A stretch of 64,000 nucleotides of DNA from Cyanophora paradoxa (lineage: Eukaryota; Glaucocystophyceae; Cyanophorales; Cyanophoraceae): positions 61,613-125,612 of the forward strand of contig QPMI01000268.1 of NCBI GenBank assembly GCA_004431415.1, written 5' to 3'. Within the stretch, counting starts at the first letter, position 1, and each line of letters begins with the position of its first letter. Under the pieces are notes generated by a model that was given only the letters and a program-made list of their open reading frames with translations, had not been told where the DNA came from and searched no databases. The position numbers and the translations under genes were made by a program. Of this stretch, positions 1 to 9,518 are shown one piece after another.

Positions 1-498
1 GTCGGCGCGCCCCGCCTCCAACAGCGCGCCCAGCAGGTCGGTCAGCTGCGGGCCCGTCGCCTGCCCGGCGCGCCGCCGCCGCTCGAACTGCGCCGCGGCC
101 TCGTCCAGCTTCCCCTGCAGCACCAGGCCCTTGACCGACGTACGCCGCCCTGCCTGCCCCGCCACGCCGCCGCCCTCCCGCCCCGCCTCCTCCTCCTCCT
201 CCTCCTCGTCCGCCACCCGCGCGCTCGACTGCGCCGCCGCCCACCGCGGCTCCGGCGCCGCGGGGGCCCCGCTTGGGGACGCCAGGCGCAGCCGCCGGGC
301 GCAGCCGAAACGCGACGCCGACCCGAGCTCCCGCGCGCTCGCCGCGAAGCTGCGCGTCCTCGTCGGCACCGTGGCCGCCTCTGGTCGACGCTGGCTGGCG
401 CAGCTCGCCACTTCCGCCTCGAAGCACGCGCCCAGGTGGCCGGCGCCCCGGGCCGCCGGCGTGCAGAGCGTGCCGGCAAATGCGGCAACCTCCATCAT
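1..498 (-). CDS. PPR-like protein, 5' part only (gene runs off the window)
   Basis: Read on the minus strand from two adjacent ATGs at 498-493, one frame stays open to the window edge. It gives an Ala/Arg-rich leader of about 100 residues, an acidic run (six Glu near residue 105), then a helical repeat starting TSVKGLVLQGKLDEAA and continuing TGPQLTDLLGALLEAGRAD. This matches, almost position for position, the first repeat of the PPR-type gene at 47769 (TTVKGLILRGRLEEAA, then MLTDLLKGYMAAGGAP), so the two are paralogues. PPR proteins usually bind organellar RNA. The Arg/Ser/Ala-rich, acid-poor N-terminus suits an organelle transit peptide. No intron is needed in the visible part. Family call is by similarity to the in-window paralogues; the rest of the gene lies outside. 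Confidence 0.7.
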   Translation of the reverse strand, partial: MMEVAAFAGTLCTPAARGAGHLGACFEAEVASCASQRRPEAATVPTRTRSFAASARELGSASRFGCARRLRLASPSGAPAAPEPRWAAAQSSARVADEEEEEEEAGREGGGVAGQAGRRTSVKGLVLQGKLDEAAAQFERRRRAGQATGPQLTDLLGALLEAGRAD

Positions 499-1164
499 GC
501 CGCTGCCGCCGGGTCAGCACTCGCCGTAGGACCGCGGATTGGCGGTTGATAGACGATTTGCGATCTAGCGCACCGAAGGTAGGAATCGCCTCCGCGTGCG
601 CGGTCGGCTGCTCGATCGTTCGCACTGAGCTCTGCAAGCTCTGCGATGCATGCAGGCGGTCAGGGACGGCGGGGACCTCATCGTCACGCCGCCCGACAGC
701 GCGAAAGGCGGAGACCTGTACGGCGCACCTCTTCGGATGCTCGCGCGCCGCGTCCCGCCGCGCCCTCCAGAGGCCAGCGTTGGAGAGATCCCTTCGACCG
801 GCGCTGTACCCCGCTGGAGGCGCCGTACCCCGTTCGCCCACTCGCTTTGCTTCGAAGGGCAACCGCGCCCCGACGGCTGCTGCAGGTCACCGGGTTAGCA
901 GGGGAACGCAGCGCTTTGGCTGGAGCGGTTCCGGCGCAGGTCAGGCTCCGATCGGGAGGCCTAGGTTCAGCGTTAACGTTTCAGCTCCGACGCCGCAGAC
1001 CCCAGGGCAATACATGTACGTATACAGCGCAGCCTAGCTAGTACATCTCTGCTGCAGGTGTGAGCGACCGCAGCGCTGCAGGTGACTCGGAGGGGCCTCC
1101 GAGCTCGAGTGAGTGAACTCAGCAGTCTCCGCGACAGCGGTAACGTTTGGGCGTCCAGGCGGGC
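499..1164. other. Intergenic, no gene seen
   Basis: Open frames here are short or GC-driven, and none gives a recognisable domain. The stretch lies upstream of the leftward PPR gene, so its first part probably holds that gene's promoter. I see no clear motif. Confidence 0.4.
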
Positions 1165-1381
1165 ATGGCGGCGGACGAGCGGGATCCGGAGAGCAACGAG
1201 CAGGGGACGACCGTAACAGCGGTCGTCGATTTAGAGGCCTCCCCGCCGCAGTCCGGCGAGCTCGAGCCGCCTTCGAGTTCAGCGGCGCGGGCGCCGGCTG
1301 GCCTGCAGCGGCCGCTCGCCGTCCCTCTTGGCCGTGCCGTTGACGTCGCGATCGCGCCGTCTTTCGTGCACGTGCCACGGT
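1165..1381 (+). CDS. Candidate 5' exon, unknown protein
   Basis: ATG at 1165 opens about 72 residues beginning MAADERDPESNEQGTT, rich in Glu/Ser/Pro, followed by a possible donor (cacg|gtgagg, about 1378) and then by a stop. A second readable stretch follows in another frame (PTLEQFMSDERLGL, about 1384-1430), but I could not build a gene from it. This could be the first exon of the membrane-protein gene at about 2.05-4.5 kb, whose start codon I did not find, or a small independent gene. Composition and the start context are the only support. Confidence 0.3.
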
Positions 1382-1689
1382 GAGGCCGACGCTGGAGCAG
1401 TTCATGAGCGACGAGCGCCTCGGCCTGCAGGATCTTCGTGTTAGCGCATTGATAACACAGGCATGCTAGCTGCGGACATCGCAGGAGCTTGAGCTGGGTC
1501 TGTGCTACCTACGGGGGCGACAAGCCTGCGGGCAACGCAGGCGCCGGCAGGGCCCGCTGAAGGGGGGTACGCGGTCCCCCTATCCTGCCCAAACTACGAC
1601 GACGAGGCCGGCGTAGCGAGCTGCCTACGAGCAGCGATCGACGCGGACTGCGCCGCAGCTTGGGGGGCGGACTGCGGCAGCATCGTAGC

Positions 1690-1965
1690 TGAAACTTGAA
1701 ATCGCAAGCACCGGTCGTAATCGCAAACATCGCAATCGCAACATCGACATCGTAATCGCAAACATCGTAATCGCAACATCGACATCGTAATCGGGAGAAT
1801 GAAATCGCAACATCGTAGATGAGGGATGAAATTAACGACGGCGGAGTTCGGCGCAACTTGGATGAAACTTGAAATCGTAATCGCAACATTCGTAGCTGAA
1901 ACTTGAAATCGTAATCGCAACATCGTACTACTACGTAATCGCAACATCGTACTACTACTATTCTA
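1690..1965. repeat. Degenerate short tandem repeat based on ATCGCAACATCGTA
   Basis: The words AATCGCAACATCG, CATCGTAATCGCAA and GCTGAAACTTGAAATCG recur many times in tandem and interleaved order, in both direct and slightly altered form. Composition (A+T near 55-60 %) differs sharply from the flanks. The minus strand reads as low-complexity ORFs (RCCDYDV-like), which are repeat artefacts. Confidence 0.8.
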
Positions 1966-2044
1966 CCAGCTGCGATGGATTCCACGCGGCACAGCATCGT
2001 CAGGAGCTCCGCCTGGCTCCCGCTCAGCTCCGTTTCCTGCAACG

Positions 2045-4506
2045 GCCCTCCCCTCACTGTTAGCGACAAACGCTGTGGGCGATTACACCGACCCCGAGGG
2101 CCACCTCCGCAACTGGATGTGCGTCCCGCAGAGCTCGGCCCACGCGCTCGGCTCCCCGCCCCGCGCCCCGTCTGAGCCAGTCTCCGGCCTTCGAGCTTCG
2201 CGGCGCCGGCGCAGGGCCTGGTTCCACAACTTCGCGGCGGTGGGAGCCATCGTCGTCGCCCTCATCGCCTCCCGCTGGCGCCGCCTCCCCCTCTGCAAGC
2301 ACTGGTTCCTCTTCGGCGGTGCGCAGGCCCGGCCCCCGCGATCGCCTCCGCCGCCGCCGCCGCCGCCGAGCGCGCGGGGGCCGGGGCGCAGTGGCCTCGT
2401 CGTACATGCTCTACCTCGCCTGGCTCTGGCCCGCCGGGGCCTGGTGGGACGGGTGCCAGCCCCGCCGCCCCACCCCGCCCCTCGCCCCTCCCGCGCGCCG
2501 GATCCGACGGGCGCATCGGACGGAGCGCAGGCCGGCGCACCTCGTGAACGACATCTCCGACGAGGCGCGCCCGCCCGCCTCGTGGCAGCTCCCCTCGCGA
2601 CGCGCGCGCCCCTCACCCCGCCCCGCCCCGCCCCGCAGGTCGGGCCCCCCATCTGGTTCTGGGGCATCGGCGTCGCCGGCGCCTCCCACTGGTGGAACCA
2701 GGTGCCCCCCTCCCATTCCCCCCCCCCTTCCTCTGATCGGCGTACCCCCCGCAGCTGGTGGTGGTGCTGGTGATGTACGGATACTTCCTGCCCCTCAAGG
2801 TGCCGCGCCGCCCTCCCCGCGGGGCCCGGGCCGGGGCCGGGGGCCCAGCTAGGGCGCAGGTGAACGCGGCGCCGGACCCCTTCAAGCTCGACGTCGGCGT
2901 CTCGGTTCGCCCCGCCCGCCCAGCCCGCCCGCCGCGCGGGGCGCTGCTGAGGGGCGGGCGGGGCGGCAGAACGGGATCTCGCTGGGGATGTCCTGCCTCA
3001 TCGCCGTCGCCACCAACTACCTCCGCGAGCGCGAGGCCCGCCCCGCCCCCCGCCCCCGCCCCCGCGCCAGCGCCTGCGCCGGCGGGCGAGCCTCGGCGGC
3101 AGGTGGCGCAGCGGTACGCGGCGCGCTTCGTGCACGGCCGCATGCGCCGCACCGGCTCCCTCGCCGTCGAGCCCGGGCCCTTCCCGGGCCCAACACCTAC
3201 CGCCCCGGCCGCGTCTTCCCGCCCCGGAGCCGGGGGACCCGCGCAAGGCCGGCGCCGGCGGGCGGCCGACGACGGGCCGCTCGCCCGCGCGCCGGGACAG
3301 GGGCCGGGGCGGGGGAAGGGGAAGCGGAGGCGAAGGAGACGCGGGGGCGGCGGCTGCTGCGGCGGGTCACGCTGGCCTTCCCGGACCCCGCCGAGGAGGA
3401 GGGCTTCCGCCTGGCCCGCCCCCGCCCCCGCCCGCCCTCCCCTCTCCGCAGCGCCCGCGCGCCCCCTCTGACCTCGCTTCGGCGGCGGCGGCGGGCAGTG
3501 GTCGGTGCGGTACGCGCGGCGGCGGACGCTGCTCTACGCGACGGCCCTCCTCACCGCCTTCACAGTCGTCCGCCCCCTCCCCTCCTCTTCCTCCCGCCCG
3601 GCTCTCGATCTGCACTCTCCTTTCCGACGCGGGCGCCGGCCGGCTTGCTTGCAGTCGTCGGTGATCCTCTGGAACCGCTCGTGGCGGGCCTCCATGCCCG
3701 GCGAGGCCTTCAAGGCGCGCTCGGGGCGTACCCCCCTCCTCTCCTCCCCCCTCTCCTCATCCCCTCGCGCCAGGTGCTGGCGGTGCTGCTGGCCGGGGGC
3801 GTGCTGCCGGGCGCCCTCGTCCTCCTCTCTGCTATCCCCCGGCCCCTCTGGGACGCCTTCTACGCCCGCGCCTGGCTCCACCAGGCCCGCCCCCGCCCCC
3901 GCCCGGCCCCCGCCGCCCCCGCCTCGTGCCCCTCACTGGCGGGGCGCAGTGGGGCATGACGGTGGCGGCGGTGGCGGCGAACGGGAGCTGCATGGCGCTG
4001 CTGGGCGTGCTCCCCGGCGGCAGGGCCGGCATCCCCTCCCGCGAGGACCGCGCCATCTGGTCCGTCCGCCCCCGTAGCCCGCCCCGTGCCTGGGATGCAC
4101 CGCCCCGCCTCCGAGCCGCCGGGCAGGTGGACCCTGGTGCTGCTCTCCAACTCGGTGCCGCTGTGCCTCGTGACGCTGCGCGTGCGCTTCTGCTTTGCCC
4201 TGGGCTGGCTCGCCTGCTGGCTCGCCGCCTTCGCCGCCGTCTTCCCCCTCATCGACCGCGGCACCCGCCTCCTCACAACCTCCGTCTGCTTCCTGTCCGC
4301 CCGCCCCGCCCCGCCCCGCCCCGCCCCGCACAGCCCCGCGCCCCGCCGCGCCCCGCTCCGAGGGCGGCGGCTGCAGGGCGCTGGCGATGGCGGCGACGCG
4401 GGACATCGAGCGGGAGCGGCGCGCCCTCTGGCGCGAGTCCGTCGCCGCCCTCGCCGCCCCCCGCCCCGCCGAGCCCCTCCCCGGCGCCCACGCCCACGAG
4501 CCCTAG
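2045..4506 (+). CDS. Multipass membrane protein, unknown family
   Basis: Exons join into one frame: about 2045 (TNAVGDYTDPEGHLRNWM), AWFHNFAAVGAIVVALIASR, ASSYMLYLAWLWPAGAWWDG, VGPPIWFWGIGVAGASHWWN, LVVVLVMYGYFLPLK, NGISLGMSCLIAVATNYLRE, WSVRYARRRTLLYATALL, VLAVLLAGGVLPGALVLL, WGMTVAAVAANGSCMALL, WTLVLLSNSVPLCLV, FALGWLACWLAAFAAVFPL, and a charged tail RDIERERRALWRES ending at TAG 4504-4506. I count eight to ten hydrophobic segments. Introns are short; several start GC (2565, 3036, 3715, 3885). The first full intron ends are complementary (GTGCGCAGGCCCGGCCCC and GGGGCCGGGGCGCAG). The start codon was not found and may lie in the 1165 exon. The fold could be a transporter or the membrane part of a signalling protein; I do not recognise it. 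Confidence 0.6.
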
Positions 4507-5258
4507 CCTTCAAGCTAGGCTTCAAGCTCGCCCCCGTCCCTCGCAATTGTAGTTCTTTCTGGGATTTCGTTGTGTGGTTGCGCTCAGGTATATTAGTTAT
4601 ATTTATGAAGGATTCTAGTCCGGCAGCCTTCAGTTTCGCAGCCCTTGACGCAGCGCGGCTTAGCGAGAGCGCAGCGCGCGTGAGGCCGTTCATTGTAATA
4701 TCAATCGAGATTATCCAGATTATAGATCAAGAGGGCCTGTAACCGAGACCCTTTTGGATATTTAGATTGTTGCTTAGATTCAATGATTATCGCCGTCGCG
4801 ATCGAGCTCAACGTCTCGATCCGACGTCGACTACGGTTTATATATGATTATAAATCAAGCCTTCGATACTATTATATATTTCCGGCCGGCCGCGGGCGTA
4901 TCCTCCGAATTTCTTGGAATGCGAAGGAGTATCGGATCGATCGACTCTAGATATCGATCTATAGCTAATTTACTGCGATGGTCGACGTCGTTTTTTGGTG
5001 GAACACTCTATAGCTAGATTTGGTGGTGGTGATCATGATCATGATCCGAAACATGTACAAGAACTAAATCTAGCTATAGAGCTCTCGAGTGTTCCACCAG
5101 AGAACGGCCATCGCAAGCTGTAGGCTTAATAAAATTGTGCATATACAAACAAGAACCCACACTCAGTGACTTTGACACAACTTCAAGGTTTGATATGATC
5201 GAAAGCTGCTAACGACTGCGGGCGGCCGCGGCCGCGGATCCCGGAACTCAGACACGAT
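4507..5258. other. AT-richer intergenic spacer between convergent genes
   Basis: No coding frame is convincing. The stretch carries ATAT/CTAG-type palindromic words and the inverted repeat listed separately. It separates the 3' ends of the membrane-protein gene (+) and UBR7 (-), so no promoter is expected here. Confidence 0.5.
4996..5099. repeat. Imperfect inverted repeat (26-bp arms, 44-nt loop)
   Basis: The left arm 4996-5021 (TGGTGGAACACTCTATAGCT...) is the reverse complement of 5066-5099, except that the right arm has eight extra bases (CTCTCGAG) inside. The loop holds TGATCATGATCATGATC. It may be a small fold-back/MITE remnant or a 3'-end hairpin. Confidence 0.75.
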
Positions 5259-7308
5259 CTACGAGTCCCCTTTTGGATCTTCTCGGGGGCGCTTCCGCGT
5301 CCTGTCTTGTCCCGCCCCGGAGGGGTCCGCTTGTTCCGGCCCCGAGGATCCGGCTTGGTGCGCTCCCGTGGCCGGGCTCGAGCTCGAGGAGCCTGCGTGG
5401 CCTTGGCTCGCCTGCGAGGGGTCGGTCAAGGCGCCCGTTCGGGCGAGGGCGGCGCCAGCCGCAAGGCGCCGCCGCCGCGGCGCGCGAGCGCGAGGTGGCC
5501 GCACCAGCGCCGTGGGGAGGAGGCCCGTCTGCAGGTACAGCAAGGCTTCGCGCACGTCCCCGGGCGTGACGATTGCCCTGGAGGGCGATTAGCTATAGCT
5601 TGCAGGAGCAGCTGCAGGCTCGCCTGTGGTTGGCGAGAGCGATGCGCCTCGCCTGCGCGTCGAGCCAGTCTTGAACGAGCCTGCGGTGCCGGGGACGGTC
5701 CGAGGTCAGCACGCGCGCGTCGACGTGGGTCTGGCACGTCGACGTCGACATCGATCCGGAGGGGGCGCGCGCACCGCCGCGCCGCCCCGCGGTCCCCCGC
5801 CTGCTTGAGGCGCTCGACCTCCTTCTGGACCGCCGCCGGATCCATCCGAGCCACCTCCGTTAACGTTGGCTCCAGCGCTTCCGGCGCGGCCGGGGGTGGT
5901 GGCGGGGGCGGTGGCGGGGGCGAGGAAGGGCCCGTGCACGTGGTAGCCGCACACGCCGCGCAGACGTATGGGGCCATGGCATCGACGTCCTGGCGGTGTC
6001 TCGCGATCAGGCTGCAAAGGGGCAGGTGTGGGAGGGAACAGGAGGGCATCGCGCCTCCTCCGCAGAGAGGCCGATGCACGCGAAATGGAACCAGTCCCAG
6101 CACCGATTGCACTGCGCGTGCCCCGGACACGTACGCGAGTCAGCTGGATTTATTCTGCAACTTCTTGGGTTCTTTCAGTTGCCGGACCTGGACCATGGCG
6201 CCCTCAGGGTCCTCCGCGCCATCGCATATGCAGTACTTCAGGTCGAAGTTGTGCCCGTACCTGCCGCACGCTCGCTCGAACCGGAGCTCGCGATCGTGCA
6301 GAAATTAAAAGTGAACGGAACAAAAGACGATTCATGTTGGAAAGAATAAGCGGTCGAATTATTTCTATAGGGATTCTCGCGGACCGGTTCTGCGGGTTCG
6401 TTTCGTCTTTCTGAGGCGCGAGTTTGCAAAGCGGCCTCGCCATGCCTTCGGACGGACGTAAGGTCGGGCGGGGGCGGCTGGAGTAAGAACGCGCACGGGG
6501 CATCTTGCTGTTCCCGCAGTCGCAGCGGAAGGCGCCCCTGCGCCCCAGGCACTCGACCTGGGATACACATTAGAAACGAGAGAGCGAGTGCGGCGTTCCG
6601 GCTCGCCTGATGGTTCGGGTGGCAGAAGGCGGCGCACTGGCGGCAAATGCCGGCATGCACGCGGGGGTCTTCCGAGCTCTGCGTCGCGGACCGCTCATTA
6701 TCGTCGAGCAGGGGCGAAAAGGAGCAAGAAAAGGGGGGGGGGGGGTGGGGGGGGGCGGGGAGGGAGAGAAGGCGGACGCGTACCCCGCCCATGGCGGCGC
6801 GGCACGTGAGGCACGTGTACACGATCTGCTCCACGTAGCCCCTCCCATACGCGCACTCGTAGAGCTTGAGGGGGGGTACGAGGATGTCCTCCACCCAAGG
6901 CTCCTAGGGTCGCTCATAAATATAATCAGTCTGAGCTCAAAAGGCAGGCGGCCGGGGGCGGCTGGGCTGAAGCCGCAGATCGAGGGGGAGACCTCGGGTG
7001 GATCTTCTGGCGGCGGGCCGGCCTCCTCGACGGCGCCGGCCCGGCGGTCCTCCTCGTCGATCACTGCGAATCCGTCCTCGCCCTCGTCGGTCTCCTCCTC
7101 CTCGACCCCCGCCAGCTCCTCCCCCAGCGCCACCGCCACTGCGCCGTGCCCGGCGGCCGGCGCCGGGTGCGTGATGAGTGGCGGGGCGCGCCCCGGGCCC
7201 CCGGGCACGTGGAGGCGCACCCTGGCGGTTCTGCCAGATGCCGAAGACCTCGTCGCTGGAGAGGGCGAGGATAGGCGGGCGCGAGGGCCCGACCGGCGCC
7301 ATCGCCAC
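5259..7308 (-). CDS. UBR7: UBR7-type E3 ubiquitin ligase (UBR box + PHD finger)
   Basis: Exon 1 starts at ATG 7308 (MAMAPVGPSRPPILALSSDE) and splices in frame to an acidic exon (ALGEELAGVEEEETDEGED). Next comes the UBR box: LYECAYGRGYVEQIVYTCLT, then HAGICRQCAAFCHPNHQ, then VECLGRRGAFRCDCGNSKM, with the Cys/His zinc pattern and the CDCG signature. A linker (YGHNFDLKYCIC) leads into a PHD finger: CICDGAEDPEGAMVQ, CNRCWDWFHFACIGLS, and PYVCAACA, which supplies C4-H-C3 ligands. The order UBR box then PHD is specific to UBR7. The C-terminal part is low-complexity and ends KRPREDPKGDS at 5259. In animals UBR7 is reported to ubiquitinate H2B; the same role here is inference. An intron around 6700-6770 carries a poly-C tract on the sense strand. 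Exon joins in the C-terminal third are uncertain. Confidence 0.88.
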
Positions 7309-7572
7309 CTGCCGGCGCCGGCCGCGGGCGAGTTCAGACCCCGCTGCGCGCTCGAAATCGCGTCGGGGCCCGCCGGCGCACGTGGACTATCGGGCTCGTG
7401 AGCCGAGCATACCCACGCGGTGTTGGCGCATCCTCCTCCTCCTCATTCCCAGGATTAGAGTCCACTCGCAAGCACTGACGGAGACAGGTAAGCTGCATAG
7501 ACGGTGTGACATGGACCGGGGCGGATTCCAACCAGAATGGTGCGGAGCAGCCGCCCCGTGGCGGAGCTCCAT

Positions 7573-8877
7573 ATCAGCTGGCGCGCATGGGCCGGAAGGT
7601 TAGGCGGAGATCGGAAGGGGGACGTGGGGCAAACACGCGCACGCCGCGGCTGTCGTCAGTACCCCCCACGACGAAATCGCCGCAGGGGGACATGTAAGCG
7701 CCGCGGAAATAGGTAGCGTTTCTGTACCCCTCAGCCGTGAAGCTGAGCATGCAGGGGCCGGGTTAGAGCGTGCGGGGGCCGCCACGGGAGAGGTGCACGT
7801 GGAAGGTACGCGCACGTGCGGAGGTCGGGAAGACCGGCAATTTGCACGGGCTCGGCGAGGTTCGGACGAATGGCGAACAGGCCCAGCAGGTCGATCAGCG
7901 AGGCGTGGCCTGAACCGTAGAGCCGGGTGAGGAGGGCGCGGCGCGGCCCGGCGGGGCCCGGCAGGGGCAAAGAAGCCCTGAAGAGCTTCGGCTCGGCGTA
8001 CCCTTCTCGGAGGTGGCGAGGAGGCGCGTGCCGGTGCGGTCGATCTGCAGCGAGTTCACCGCCCGGCCCTCGCTCTGCGGCGCAGAATCGGACTGGGGGC
8101 GAGGGGGGGGCGAGGAGGAGGGGGTGAGGCGGGCGCCGGGGGCGTACGTTGTCTCGTAGGGCGAGAAGGGGCTGGGAGGTGGCGCGGTCGTCCCATACGC
8201 GCACGATCCCCGCCTCGTCGGACGTGAACAGGAAGTGGCCCTCGGGCGCCGCCTCCACGTCCAGCACCCGCGCCCCCGACTCCGACTTCGCCACGCGCCG
8301 CGCCGCGTCGGGCGGCGCGCGCCGGTCCCACGCTGCATGCGCAGGAGGCGAGGCGCCGGATAAGGGGACGTCGACGCGCGCGGAGGCGGGGCGGCTCTGA
8401 CGGGCACCGACGAGGGAGGTGTCGGAGCAGACGAGGAGGGCGCCGGGCGTGGAGGGGAGCTCGCGGAGGCCGAGCAGGCGGGGCGCGGCGAGGGTGTCGG
8501 AGAGCTGGCGCGCGCGGACGTCGAAGACCTTGACGAGGCCCTCCTCGCTCGTGGAGGCGACCTCCGCGTCGCCCCGCCCGTCCGTCGACCGCACCCACAG
8601 GAGCCGCGCGAAGGCCGTCGCGTAGCCGTCCACCCTCACCAGGCGCCTCGGTGTCAGCGGCGCCGAGGGCGGCTGGTAGCCCCCGAAGTCGAGGAGCCCC
8701 GCGATCTGGAGCTGCGCGCGCGCGTGCCGTCAGGACGCGAGGCACCGAACACGCCGCGCACGGCCGGCGTCGCGGCTGCGGTGCTCGGGCGCAGACCGCG
8801 TTGCGATCCGTACCGCCGGGGGAAGCCAGTAGAACGCCATTTGCAGGATCATTATTGAACACGAAGGCTGCGCGCAT
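7573..8877 (-). CDS. WD40-repeat protein
   Basis: The first exon starts at ATG 8877 (MRAAFVFNNDPANGVLLASP). After an intron the frame LQIAGLLDFGGYQPPSAP continues without stop to about 8400, with WD-type blades: VASTSEEGLVKVFDVRARQL; LVQWDRRAPPDAA; GHFLFTSDEAGIVRVWDDRA. Later exons include LYGSGHASLIDLLGLFAIRP and the last blade SPCGDFVVGGTDDSRGVRVF, then the stop at 7573-7575. The strand-D ends (VKVFD, VRVWD, VRVFA) are typical of beta-propeller blades. Length (about 350-400 residues) suits a single seven-blade propeller. I cannot name the subfamily. The stop lies 264 bp upstream of the UBR7 start codon, on the same strand. Confidence 0.75.
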
Positions 8878-9518
8878 GATGATCATGAGTGTACGTGTAC
8901 ATGTACGCTCGCCAGCAGAAGCAAGAGCGGGGACGGCGCACGGCCAGCGAGCCTTCGATTGTAATACGTGAGTCTGAACGCTCGTGCTGTCTCCTCGTCG
9001 TCCGCCTGGATGCGGGGCCTGCCGCCCAACTCCCGATCTCCCATGGCTTCGAGTCTACGGCGGCCGCGGCGGACGGTCATTGATGCTTCGAATTCGAATT
9101 CCTTTCTTCGGATCTGCCAGGCTGCGCAGGCTGGCAGAGATGCAGCAGTCGTCAAGTTCGCCTTTGAGCGAACGAGATCTAGCTATAGATCGTACGATCG
9201 CAGTTGTGACGGTGACGTGCTAGGGCGCTCATGTACCCCTGTCACAGTGCCCCCCTCCGATCGAGCTGCGACGTCGATCGATATATATATCGGTGAATTC
9301 GAATCTGAGAATCTGAGAGCAATTAATACAAGCCTGCCAGGCTGGAAGTTCCGTCTACTCGCTATGCGGGCGGCGAGCGCCCCTTCGGGGGCGCCGCCGG
9401 GCCCGCCCCTTCGGGAGGTGAGCGGTGAATCGAAGTCGCACACGTTGAGCGATAAACAGGGCACATTTTTACAATAGAGCACACGAGCGACCGGAGGCGG
9501 CCTGCCGGGGCGCTGCTG
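8878..9518. other. Intergenic, AT-richer, no gene seen
   Basis: It lies between the 5' end of the WD40 gene and the 3' end of the MFS gene, both leftward, so it should hold the WD40 promoter. It includes the palindromic words TGATCATGA, GTACATGTAC, GAATTCGAATTC and ATCGATATATATATCG. No ORF shows a domain. Confidence 0.45.

Noticed and set aside
1384-1500. Start of a fructose-1,6-bisphosphatase (PTLEQFM...)
   Set aside because: The resemblance is limited to a few residues, and no downstream FBPase motif could be found.
1509-2069. 186-codon minus-strand ORF rich in RCCDYDV
   Set aside because: It is a translation of the ATCGCAACATCG repeat.
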